Of a stretch of 64,000 bases of DNA, positions 51,124 to 58,670 are shown in pieces; the first letter of the stretch is position 1; each line of letters starts with the position of its first letter. The translations under genes and the position numbers were made by a program. Source of the DNA: JBHOQX01 sp042408595 (lineage in GTDB: Bacteria; Chloroflexota; Chloroflexia; Chloroflexales; Roseiflexaceae); NCBI GenBank assembly GCA_042408595.1, contig JBHOQX010000053.1, forward strand, positions 17,473 through 81,472. The letters run 5' to 3'. The notes under the pieces were generated by a model. The model was given only the letters and a program-made list of their open reading frames with translations, did not search any database and was not told the DNA's origin.

Positions 51124-52227
51124 ATGGCGATACAGACGGCCCCTACCATCGCAAGCGTACGCCGGATCCCGTGGCGCGCGATCGGGATCGGCGCGCTGGC
51201 GATCTTTTTCGTCGTGTTCCTGGCGGTGCCGCTGTGGAAGATCATCCTCGAGATGATCGCGAATCCGCAGTTGCTGCTGCGCCAGTTGGTGATCGGCCTG
51301 ACGAACGGCACCTACATCGCGCTGATCGCGCTCGGCTATACGATGGTCTATGGCATTGTCGAGCTGATTAACTTCGCCCACGGCGACCTCTACATGCTCG
51401 GCGCCTTCTTCTCGCTCACGCTCGTCGGCCTGTTTGCGCTCACGCCGGAGACCCCCGCCGCCTTGCGTATCGCGCTGATGCTGGTGATTCTGGTGGCGAG
51501 CATGGCGTTCTGCGCGACGCTGAATGTCACCGCCGACCGGATCGTGTATCGTCGGCTGCGTGGCGGGTCGCTGCGGCTCGCCGCGCTGATCAGCGCCATC
51601 GGCCTGTCGTTCATCTTCCAGAATATCGGCCTGCTGTGGGGCTACCTGCGCTTCCCGGTGCTGAACGGCGTGATGGGCACCAACGCGGTCGCACCGAAGA
51701 GCTACCCGCAGCTCATCCCGAACGACAACCTGCTGGAAGGCATTGTGCCGATTCGCTTTACGCTCAAAGACCTGGTCGTCATCGCCGTCTCATCCATTCT
51801 ACTCGTCGCGCTCTATATCTTCGTGCAGCGCACGCGGCTCGGCAAAGCGATGCGCGCGACGGCGCAGGATCGCGAGGCGGCGGCGCTCATGGGGATCAAC
51901 GTCAACCGGACGATCTCGCTCGCGTTCCTGCTTGGCGGGGCGCTCGCCGGCGCGTCGGGCATGCTGGTCGGGATGTACAACGGCACGGTCGTCTTCGACA
52001 TGGGCTTTACCGCTGGCCTGCGCTCGTTCACCGCCGCGGTGCTCGGGGGGATCGGCAACATCGTCGGGGCGATGCTCGGCGGCCTCTTGATCGGCCTGAT
52101 CTCGGCGCTCTCCGACCAATACATCGGCTCGAAGTGGACGAACGCGGTCGTGTTCTCGATCCTGGTGCTTATCCTGGTGTTCCGCCCGACCGGGCTGCTG
52201 GGCGAGAACGTCGGCCAAAAGGCATAG
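51124..52227 (+). CDS. livH: Branched-chain amino-acid ABC transporter permease LivH
   Basis: 367 residues with about nine membrane segments. LivH marks are QLVIGLTNGTYIALIALGYTMVYGIVELINFAHGDLYMLGAF, RTRLGKAMRATAQDREAAALMGINVNRTISLAFLLGGALAG (the coupling loop) and GSFTAAVLGG-like LRSFTAAVLGGIGNIVGAMLGGLLIG. An N-terminal extension of about 50 residues adds one extra membrane helix. It forms the channel with LivM and docks to LivG and LivF. Confidence 0.95.
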   Translation: MAIQTAPTIASVRRIPWRAIGIGALAIFFVVFLAVPLWKIILEMIANPQLLLRQLVIGLTNGTYIALIALGYTMVYGIVELINFAHGDLYMLGAFFSLTLVGLFALTPETPAALRIALMLVILVASMAFCATLNVTADRIVYRRLRGGSLRLAALISAIGLSFIFQNIGLLWGYLRFPVLNGVMGTNAVAPKSYPQLIPNDNLLEGIVPIRFTLKDLVVIAVSSILLVALYIFVQRTRLGKAMRATAQDREAAALMGINVNRTISLAFLLGGALAGASGMLVGMYNGTVVFDMGFTAGLRSFTAAVLGGIGNIVGAMLGGLLIGLISALSDQYIGSKWTNAVVFSILVLILVFRPTGLLGENVGQKA

Positions 52228-52230
52228 CCT

Positions 52231-53733
52231 ATGAATCCTCGCATCCGCGCCGGGATCGCCGGCGGGCTGTTTGGCCTGGCGATCGCCCTGGTCGGCGGCG
52301 ATCTGGCGGTCTACCTGGCCGGGATCGTCGCCGGTGTCATCGCCGGGATGCTGGCCTCGCAGGCCGAGCACGAGATTCAGCCGGTCGCCGGGATGCGACA
52401 GGGCATCCAGGCCGGCCTGCTGGCCGGCGCGTGTACGCTGGTCGGCTTCTTTGTCCGCACCCTGCTGCTCGACCCGCTGATCGAGCCACAGCCGATGGGC
52501 CTGCCGGGCGCGCTGATGATCGGGCTGGGCGCGCTGCTGGTCGCCGGCGTCATCGCGGCGGTCCTGTGCGTCATCCGGACGCTGCCCACCCCGCGCGAGC
52601 AGTACCTGACGTTCGCCTTCCTCGGCATCCTGGTCGTGATCTATCCCTGGCTCGACCAACTGCTGCGCCTCGGCTACATGAACGAGGTCATCCCGGTGCT
52701 GGTCTTCATCCTCATGGCGCTCGGGCTGAACATCGTCGTCGGGTACGCTGGCCTGCTCGACCTGGGCTATGCCGCGTTTTTCGCGATCGGCGCCTATACC
52801 ACCGGCATGCTCGCGTCGAATCATTTCGACATCAACATGAGCTTCTGGCTGGCGATCTGGATCGCCGCCGCGGTGGCCGCGCTCTTCGGCGTCCTGCTCG
52901 GCGCGCCCACCCTCCCGCTCCGCGGCGATTACCTGGCACTCGTGACACTCGGCTTCGGCGAGATTGTGCCGATCACCATCCGGAATCTGGATAATGTGAC
53001 GATCTCGATCTGGGGCCGCACCATCTTCGAAAATGTCGATCTAACCGGCGGCACCAAGGGGATCAACCCGATCAACCGCCCCTGGCTGCCGTACCTGGGC
53101 TACTTCACCCCCTCCAACCCGATCCCGTGGTATTTCCTGATCCTTGTGATTATGGGGGTGTCGATCTTCTTCATCCTGCGCCTGCGCTACTCGCGCCTCG
53201 GCCGCGCCTGGACGGCGATGCGCGAAGACGAGCTGGCGGCTGCCTCGATGGGCATCAACCTGGTGAACACGAAGCTGCTGGCCTTCGCCATGGGCGCGAC
53301 GTTCAGCGGATTCGCCGGGGCGTTCTATGCCGCCTACATCAGTGCGATCTTCCCCGAGAGCTTCCGCTTCGACGTGTCGGTGATGCTGCTCTGTATGGTC
53401 ATCCTCGGTGGCATGGGCAACATCATCGGCGTGATCCTGGGCGGCCTGATCATCCAGTTCGCCGATCGGCTCTTCCTGCCGCAGCTCTCGCAACTGGTGC
53501 AACAACTCATCCAAAGCTCCGGCAACGAGGCGCTGCGCGAGATCAACTTCGCGTCGGACTTCCGCCTGCTGCTCTTCGGGCTCACGCTCGTGATTATGAT
53601 GCTGGTGCGGCCGGAAGGCCTGGTGCCGAGCGAGCGCCGCCGCCGCGAGCTGCACGAGGACTCGCCCGTTGTTCAGGCGCAGGAAGGGGAGCTGCTTTAC
53701 GATGTCCAGCAGGAGGAAGCCGGGCCCGCCTGA
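52231..53733 (+). CDS. livM: Branched-chain amino-acid ABC transporter permease LivM
   Basis: 500 residues. The LivM core starts at about residue 150 (VFILMALGLNIVVGYAGLLDLGYAAFFAIGAYTTGML) and includes RLRYSRLGRAWTAMREDELAAASMGINLVNTKLLAFAMGATFSGFAGAFYA and MVILGGMGNIIGVILGGLIIQFADR. The first 150 residues add four extra hydrophobic helices, more than the usual LivM. The C-terminus is a polar tail after VRPEGLVPSERRRRE. It begins 3 bp after livH. Confidence 0.94.
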   Translation: MNPRIRAGIAGGLFGLAIALVGGDLAVYLAGIVAGVIAGMLASQAEHEIQPVAGMRQGIQAGLLAGACTLVGFFVRTLLLDPLIEPQPMGLPGALMIGLGALLVAGVIAAVLCVIRTLPTPREQYLTFAFLGILVVIYPWLDQLLRLGYMNEVIPVLVFILMALGLNIVVGYAGLLDLGYAAFFAIGAYTTGMLASNHFDINMSFWLAIWIAAAVAALFGVLLGAPTLPLRGDYLALVTLGFGEIVPITIRNLDNVTISIWGRTIFENVDLTGGTKGINPINRPWLPYLGYFTPSNPIPWYFLILVIMGVSIFFILRLRYSRLGRAWTAMREDELAAASMGINLVNTKLLAFAMGATFSGFAGAFYAAYISAIFPESFRFDVSVMLLCMVILGGMGNIIGVILGGLIIQFADRLFLPQLSQLVQQLIQSSGNEALREINFASDFRLLLFGLTLVIMMLVRPEGLVPSERRRRELHEDSPVVQAQEGELLYDVQQEEAGPA

Positions 53734-53763
53734 GCGCGGCGGCCGGCGCGAGGGAGGCGGCGC

Positions 53764-54576
53764 ATGACCGACAACATTCTCGAGGCGCATGGGATCACCA
53801 AGCAGTTCGGCGGCCTGACGGCCGTCAACAATGTGGACTTCACCATCCCCCGCGGCGGCATCGTCAGCCTGATCGGGCCGAACGGCGCGGGTAAAACGAC
53901 CTTCTTCAACATGATCACCGGGCTGTACACACCAACCGCGGGCGAGTTCGTGTTCAACGGGCAGAAACTGACCGGCCTGAAGCCGCATCAGGTGACGGCG
54001 CTGGGGATCGGGCGCACCTTCCAGAACATCCGCCTCTTCGCGAACATGACCGCGTTGGAGAATGTGCTGGTCGGGCAGCACGCGCGGCTGCACGCCGGCC
54101 TGCTCGGCATCCTCGCCCGCACCCCGCAGATGAAAGCGGAAGAGGCTGCGGCACGCGAGAAGGGGCTGGAGTTGCTCGACTACGTCGGGCTTGGCCGGCG
54201 CCGCGCCAACGACCTGGCCAAGAACCTGCCGTACGGCGACCAGCGACGCCTGGAGATCGCCCGCGCACTGGCGACGGCCCCGCTCCTCCTGCTGCTGGAC
54301 GAGCCGACAGCCGGCATGAACCCGCAGGAGACGGCCGAATTGACGCGCCTCATCCGCCGCATCCGCGACGAGCTTGGCGTGACCGTGCTGCTGATCGAGC
54401 ACGATATGAAGGTCGTGATGGGTATCTCCGAGCGGATCACAGTGCTGGATCACGGCGCGAAGATCGCCGAGGGAAGCCCCGAAGATGTGCGCACGAACGA
54501 GCAGGTGATCGAAGCCTATCTGGGCAAAGGTGCCGCGGCGCACGGCAAAGGCGGGCGCCGGCCAGCAACCGTATAG
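53764..54576 (+). CDS. livG: Branched-chain amino-acid ABC transporter ATPase LivG
   Basis: 270 residues. Walker A is GPNGAGKTT (38-46), the Q-loop lies in GIGRTFQNIRLF, the signature is the LivG-type LPYGDQRRLEIARAL instead of LSGGQ, and Walker B is LLLLLDEPTAGMNP with an H-loop in LLIEHDMKVVM. It hydrolyses ATP to drive uptake. GGGAGG precedes the ATG. It starts 30 bp after livM. Confidence 0.96.
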   Translation: MTDNILEAHGITKQFGGLTAVNNVDFTIPRGGIVSLIGPNGAGKTTFFNMITGLYTPTAGEFVFNGQKLTGLKPHQVTALGIGRTFQNIRLFANMTALENVLVGQHARLHAGLLGILARTPQMKAEEAAAREKGLELLDYVGLGRRRANDLAKNLPYGDQRRLEIARALATAPLLLLLDEPTAGMNPQETAELTRLIRRIRDELGVTVLLIEHDMKVVMGISERITVLDHGAKIAEGSPEDVRTNEQVIEAYLGKGAAAHGKGGRRPATV

Positions 54577-54670
54577 CCAGTTCAGAGTGCAACGTTTAGC
54601 ATGCAAAGTTGGGGGTGACTTTGTTCGTCTGAACTCTGAGCTCTGAACTTTGAACTCTGAACTGAAGCTT
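54577..54670. repeat. (GAACTCT)5 heptamer array and related words between livG and livF
   Basis: Five 7-bp units GAACTCT, GAGCTCT, GAACTTT, GAACTCT, GAACTGA at 54631-54665. Upstream, GAGTGCAACGTT (54585-54596) is the reverse complement of a word at 15918-15930. The array ends 5 bp before the livF ATG and takes the place where a ribosome site would be. Confidence 0.85.
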
Positions 54671-55390
54671 ATGAACGCGCCAGTTCTCGAACTCAGGGAT
54701 GTTCACACCTACTACGGCAATATCCACGCGCTGAAGGGCATCTCGCTCACCGTCGAGAAGGGGGAGATCGTCACGCTGATCGGCTCGAATGGGGCCGGCA
54801 AGAGCACCACGCTGCGGACGATCTCCGGGCTGCTGAAGCCGCGCCAGGGGCAGGTGCTGCTCGAGGGCGAGCGGATCGATACCGTCCCGCCGCATGGCAT
54901 CGTCGAGCGCGGCGTGCTCCAGTCGCCCGAAGGGCGGCGCGTCTTCCCGCGCCTCAGCGTGCGCGATAACCTGGAGATGGGGGCCTTCACCCGCAAGGAC
55001 AAGGCCGGGATCGAGGCCGATCTCGAGCGGGTCTTCACCCTTTTTCCCCGCCTACGCGAGCGTACCAACCAGAAGGCCGGAACCCTCTCCGGCGGTGAGC
55101 AGCAGATGCTGGCGATCGGGCGCGCGCTGATGGGCCGCCCGCGCGTGCTGCTGCTGGATGAGCCTTCCATGGGCCTCGCGCCGGTGCTGGTCGAGCAGAT
55201 CTTCGAGATCATCAAGGAGATCAATGCCATGGGTACGACCATTCTGCTCGTCGAGCAGAACGCGCTCATGGCGCTCGGCATCGCCCACCGCGGCTACGTC
55301 CTCCAGACCGGGCAGATCGTCCTCGCCGACACGGCCAAGGCGCTCAGTGAAAACGAGATGGTGCAGAAGGCGTATCTCGGCGTGGAATGA
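54671..55390 (+). CDS. livF: Branched-chain amino-acid ABC transporter ATPase LivF
   Basis: 239 residues. Walker A is GSNGAGKST, followed by GVLQSPEGRRVFPRLSVRDNL (LivF type), signature LSGGEQQMLAIGRAL, Walker B RVLLLDEPSMGLAP and H-loop LVEQNAL. It is the second ATPase of the Liv transporter. The ATG at 54671 is not preceded by a Shine-Dalgarno but by a heptamer repeat. An in-frame TTG at 54650 would begin inside the repeat. Either start keeps the P-loop intact. Confidence 0.95.
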   Translation: MNAPVLELRDVHTYYGNIHALKGISLTVEKGEIVTLIGSNGAGKSTTLRTISGLLKPRQGQVLLEGERIDTVPPHGIVERGVLQSPEGRRVFPRLSVRDNLEMGAFTRKDKAGIEADLERVFTLFPRLRERTNQKAGTLSGGEQQMLAIGRALMGRPRVLLLDEPSMGLAPVLVEQIFEIIKEINAMGTTILLVEQNALMALGIAHRGYVLQTGQIVLADTAKALSENEMVQKAYLGVE

Positions 55391-55397
55391 CCTGCGT

Positions 55398-55451
55398 GAC
55401 ACGATGACACGATGGCACGATGAGTCGACCTTGACATCGTGTCATCGTGTC
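55398..55451. repeat. Inverted octamer arrays (GACACGAT)3 and (ATCGTGTC)2
   Basis: GACACGAT units at 55398-55421 and the reverse-complement units ATCGTGTC at 55436-55451. The first two and the last two form a perfect 16-bp stem (55398-55413 with 55436-55451). It lies between livF and the epimerase gene. The octamer is also found at 20645-20660. Confidence 0.9.
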
Positions 55452-55471
55452 ATCTTTTCAGGAGCGAAGCG

Positions 55472-56575
55472 ATGCCCGCCCTCACGACCATCCGCCGGCT
55501 GATTGTGGCGGATTTGACGATCGCCCTCGACGAGCCGTTCGGGATCGCCGGCGGGGCCCAGGATGTCGCCCGGAACCTGCTGGTGACGGTGGAGCTGGCG
55601 GACGGCACGCGCGGCTACGGCGAGGCGGCACCCTTCGCGGCCTACAACGGCGAGACGCAGGAACGCGCGCGCGCCGCGCTGCTGGCAGCCGCCCCGGTGG
55701 TCGAAGGAGCGGACGTGCGCGAGTGGCGTCGGATCGCCGCGGCGGTCGCCCTGGCCGTTGGCGGCGTCGGCTCGGCGCAGTGCGCCGTGGAGACGGCGGT
55801 GCTGGACGCGCTGGCGCGCCAGGCCCAAATGCCGCTCTGGGCCTTCTTTGGCGGGGCGGCGACAACCCTCGAAACCGATATGACGGTCACCACCGGCACG
55901 GTGGCGCAGGCCGCCGCAGCGGCGCAGGCCATCCGGGCGCGCGGCATCCGAGCGATCAAGATCAAGGTCGGCGGGGGCGACCTGGGCAAGGACGTGGCGC
56001 GCGTGCTGGCCGTGGCCGAGGCCGCGCCCGGTGCGCCCCTGATCGTGGACGGCAACGCCGCCTTCTCCGCCGATGCCGCGCTGCAACTGCTGGCCGTGCT
56101 GGCCGAGCACGACGTGCGGCCGGCGCTGTTTGAGCAGCCGGTGGCCAGGGACGATTGGGACGGGTTGCGGCAGGTGAGCCGGTGGTGCGGCACGGCGGTC
56201 GCCGCCGATGAGTCGGTCGCCAGCGCGGCGGATGCGCTGCGGCTGGCGTGCGAACAGAGCGCGCACGTGCTCAATATCAAACTGATGAAGGGCGGCATCG
56301 TGCAGGCGCTCGACATCGCCGCGATCGCCCGCGCGGCCGGCCTTGGCCTGATGATCGGCGGCAACGTCGAGTCGATCCTGGCGATGACGACCTCTGCCTG
56401 CTTCGCCGCGGGCCTGGGCGGCTTTAGCTTTGTCGATCTCGACACACCGCTGTTTCTGGCGGAAAACCCCTTCGACGGGGGGATGATCTACGACGGCGGC
56501 ACACTCCACCTCGAGCAGATCGCCGCCGGGCACGGCGTGACGCCGCGCCTAGAGCCGGCGACGCAGCGCGAATAG
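55472..56575 (+). CDS. Dipeptide epimerase-type enolase superfamily enzyme (L-Ala-D/L-Glu epimerase-like)
   Basis: 367 residues, start with GGAG 8 nt upstream. The barrel residues are K163 and K165 (IKIKVGG), D193 (IVDGNAAF), E221 (FEQPV), D246 (ADES) and K270/K273 (NIKLMKGG), the dipeptide-epimerase pattern. Typical members racemise L-Ala-D-Glu from wall peptides so that it can be used as a nutrient. Placement directly after an amino-acid importer fits peptide or amino-acid salvage. Muconate or succinylbenzoate cycloisomerase activity is a less likely alternative. Confidence 0.88.
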   Translation: MPALTTIRRLIVADLTIALDEPFGIAGGAQDVARNLLVTVELADGTRGYGEAAPFAAYNGETQERARAALLAAAPVVEGADVREWRRIAAAVALAVGGVGSAQCAVETAVLDALARQAQMPLWAFFGGAATTLETDMTVTTGTVAQAAAAAQAIRARGIRAIKIKVGGGDLGKDVARVLAVAEAAPGAPLIVDGNAAFSADAALQLLAVLAEHDVRPALFEQPVARDDWDGLRQVSRWCGTAVAADESVASAADALRLACEQSAHVLNIKLMKGGIVQALDIAAIARAAGLGLMIGGNVESILAMTTSACFAAGLGGFSFVDLDTPLFLAENPFDGGMIYDGGTLHLEQIAAGHGVTPRLEPATQRE

Positions 56576-56580
56576 CGGAA

Positions 56581-56614
56581 GCGGCCGCAGGTCGAAAGCT
56601 CAACCTGCGGCCGC
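56581..56614. terminator. 12-bp perfect stem-loop between convergent genes
   Basis: Arms 56581-56592 and 56603-56614 pair perfectly around a 10-nt loop. It separates the epimerase gene and the second doxX. No U-tract. Confidence 0.5.
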
Positions 56615-56638
56615 CATGTGCGCGATGGCCATCCTCAG

Positions 56639-57208
56639 CTACGCCGGCGTCGGCGCCTGCGCCCCTCGCCAGCTGACGCGCTCCATCAGCCGCCGCCAGA
56701 CCGGCTGCAGGAAGCGGTCTACGCCGTAGTAGCCGGCCGCCACGCCGCCCACCAGTACGATCGCCAGGCCAACCACCAGCATTTGCGGGTTGGTGCTGGT
56801 CGCTCCGGCGAACAGGAAGGCCAGGTTCATGATCACGCCCATCAGCGCCGAGAAGCGTGTGAACAGGCCGATGATCAGCGCGATCCCGACCAACACCTCG
56901 CCATAGGCGACCAGATAGCTGAAGAGCGTTGCGTTGGGCAGGAAGACGTTCTGCACCAGCTCGGCATACCACAGCTGCACCGCTGGATGCGGCGTCTTCG
57001 CCGGATCGAACCCCGGCGCCAGCGGCGACTTGGCGATCGCCCCCTGCAGGAAGCCGGTGACCGCGACGCCCGCCTTGTTGCCGACCCATACCGCGCTGCC
57101 CGGGCCGACCACCTTCTCCCAGCCGGCCATGAGCCACTCGTAACCGAGCCAGAGCCGGGCGATCAGCCAGAGCAGCCCCGTGTACTTCGGACTCTTGAGT
57201 GTTTCCAT
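56639..57208 (-). CDS. DoxX-like membrane protein (second copy)
   Basis: 189 residues, start at 57208 with GGAGG 7 nt upstream. Family features are WLIARLWLGYEWLMAGWEKV at the start, VFLPNATLFSYLVAYGEVLVGIALIIGLFTRFSALMGVIMNLAFLFAG in the middle, and a third hydrophobic block QMLVVGLAIVLVGGVAAGYYGVDRFL. The protein differs from the copy at 42394 mainly in a longer loop (about 45-90). Function is probably redox-linked. The promoter has the same layout and a Rex-like site. Confidence 0.88.
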   Translation of the reverse strand: METLKSPKYTGLLWLIARLWLGYEWLMAGWEKVVGPGSAVWVGNKAGVAVTGFLQGAIAKSPLAPGFDPAKTPHPAVQLWYAELVQNVFLPNATLFSYLVAYGEVLVGIALIIGLFTRFSALMGVIMNLAFLFAGATSTNPQMLVVGLAIVLVGGVAAGYYGVDRFLQPVWRRLMERVSWRGAQAPTPA

Positions 57209-57245
57209 CGGAGCGCCTCCTGTGCATCGCTGTCGATCTGATGCC

Positions 57246-57285
57246 AGTATAGAAGCCGCTCTGGTGGTTGTGAGAAAGTGAACAA
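57246..57285 (-). promoter_or_regulatory. doxX promoter with Rex-like operator (second copy)
   Basis: Minus strand -35 TCACAA (57268-57273), 16-nt spacer, TATACT (57246-57251). On the plus strand TTGTG-N8-AACAA at 57268-57285 is one mismatch from the Rex consensus. Element order and spacing are identical to the promoter at 43039-43078. Confidence 0.6.
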
Positions 57286-57343
57286 TAACGAGGCGTGAAG
57301 GTGGCACAACGATCTGCTTCTCGCAGGCCATACGCGGTGGGGA

Positions 57344-57378
57344 GGCTTGGAGGGGCGTCGCCCCTCCAAGCCTTTTTT
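57344..57378 (+). terminator. Strong rho-independent terminator with no plus-strand gene upstream
   Basis: A perfect 12-bp stem (57344-57355 and 57361-57372, loop of 5) followed by TTTTTT (57373-57378). On the plus strand the nearest gene is the epimerase 770 bp away, with doxX in antisense between. It may stop antisense read-through into the hydrolase gene. Confidence 0.75.
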
Positions 57379-57507
57379 GAGCGCGCAAAAGAACTCCGTG
57401 GCGAGCCTACAGCCCGCGCCACATCTCCTGCGGTGCGAGCGACCGCGTACTCTTGTTATGCTTCCCCCGCCGATCCTGGCCCACGCTGTCGTTGCGCGGG
57501 GCGCGCA

Positions 57508-58464
57508 TTACTTCAGATGCGCCAGGAAGAAGGCGGCGACGCGGTCGGCGTACGCTTGCGGGTTGGCCGCATACGAGCCGGCATGGGCCGCGCCCGGCAC
57601 CTCCCACAGCTCGGACGACGGCAGGGCGGCGTGGAGCTGCTCGGCGTCGGAGACCGGAATCAGCCGGTCGGCCGTTCCGTGGATGATCAGCACTGGCCGC
57701 GGCGCGATCTCGCCGATCGCGTCTACCGGACGCGAGGTAGCCAGGTCATAGCCGAACATCAGTCGGCCCATCAGCAGCGTCGAAGGCAGGAAGACATCCG
57801 GCAGACCACTGGCCGTGCGCCACTCGCGGGCGATGATCGGGTAGATCGCCGCGTAGCTGCAATCCTCCACCAGCGCGCCGATATCCGGATCGTGGGCCGT
57901 CGCCAGAACGCTGGAGGCCGCGCCCATCGAGACGCCGAGCACGCCGATCTTCCCCGGCGCGAAGCCCTGCGCCTTCAGCCAATCCGCCGCGCCCTGGATG
58001 TCGCGCTGCTCGTTGAGGCCGAAGCTGAAGTGCGCGTCGCCGCTACGCCCGTGGCCACGCATATCGATCATCAGCACCGCCAGCCCGCGGGCGTGCAGTG
58101 CGGCGGCGAACTGCGGGAAGGCGCCCTGAAACTCATTTGTGCGGCTGCTGTCCTTGCCGTGCACCAGGATAACCGCTCGGTCGCTTCCGGCGTGCGGGAT
58201 GTACCAGCCGGCGATCTGGACATCGCCGCCGCGGGCCGGGAAGCTCACGTCGCGGTAGGCGAGGCCATAGGCATCAGGAGCGCGAGCCTCGGCGAAGTTC
58301 CGGCGCGGTGTGGTGAGCGTGTTAGCGGCGTAGGCCGAGATGCCAAGGTAGGCGGCGAGCAGCAGGGCGAGCAGGCCGAGCGCCAGACGAGCGACGAGCC
58401 GGCGCGCCCGGCGGCGGGCGCGTGGCGAGGCGGGCGGGGCGGCTGGTTGGGCGGCGGTGTCCAT
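57508..58464 (-). CDS. Membrane-anchored alpha/beta hydrolase
   Basis: 318 residues. A basic N-terminus and a hydrophobic segment (about 24-48) anchor it. The catalytic triad is S179 in GVSMGA, D266 in HGTADRL and H294 in GAAHAG, with the oxyanion HGKDS motif at 102-106 and MRGHGRSG. It is probably an esterase or peptidase acting outside the membrane. GAGGAG precedes the ATG. Substrate is unknown. Confidence 0.9.
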   Translation of the reverse strand: MDTAAQPAAPPASPRARRRARRLVARLALGLLALLLAAYLGISAYAANTLTTPRRNFAEARAPDAYGLAYRDVSFPARGGDVQIAGWYIPHAGSDRAVILVHGKDSSRTNEFQGAFPQFAAALHARGLAVLMIDMRGHGRSGDAHFSFGLNEQRDIQGAADWLKAQGFAPGKIGVLGVSMGAASSVLATAHDPDIGALVEDCSYAAIYPIIAREWRTASGLPDVFLPSTLLMGRLMFGYDLATSRPVDAIGEIAPRPVLIIHGTADRLIPVSDAEQLHAALPSSELWEVPGAAHAGSYAANPQAYADRVAAFFLAHLK

Positions 58465-58493
58465 AGATGCTCCTCGATTGTCAGTGCTGACTC

Positions 58494-58499
58494 ATTATA
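58494..58499 (-). promoter_or_regulatory. -10 box of the hydrolase gene
   Basis: A perfect TATAAT on the minus strand with TCCACA as a weak -35 at 17 nt (58517-58522), about 30 bp upstream of the start codon. Confidence 0.55.
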
Positions 58500-58670
58500 T
58501 AGTAGTCCTATGCTGATGTGGAGAGATGAACGTAGTACCACCTTCGGGGGGGTAGGCGGACGCTACCGCAGGGCGGTGGGCTAGCGCCTCGGCCCGATTC
58601 TTGCTCCATCCGCGGCAGCACGCCGGCGCGGCGGGGCGCTGGTGTGGCAGTTGCGCGAAAGGAGCGAGCC

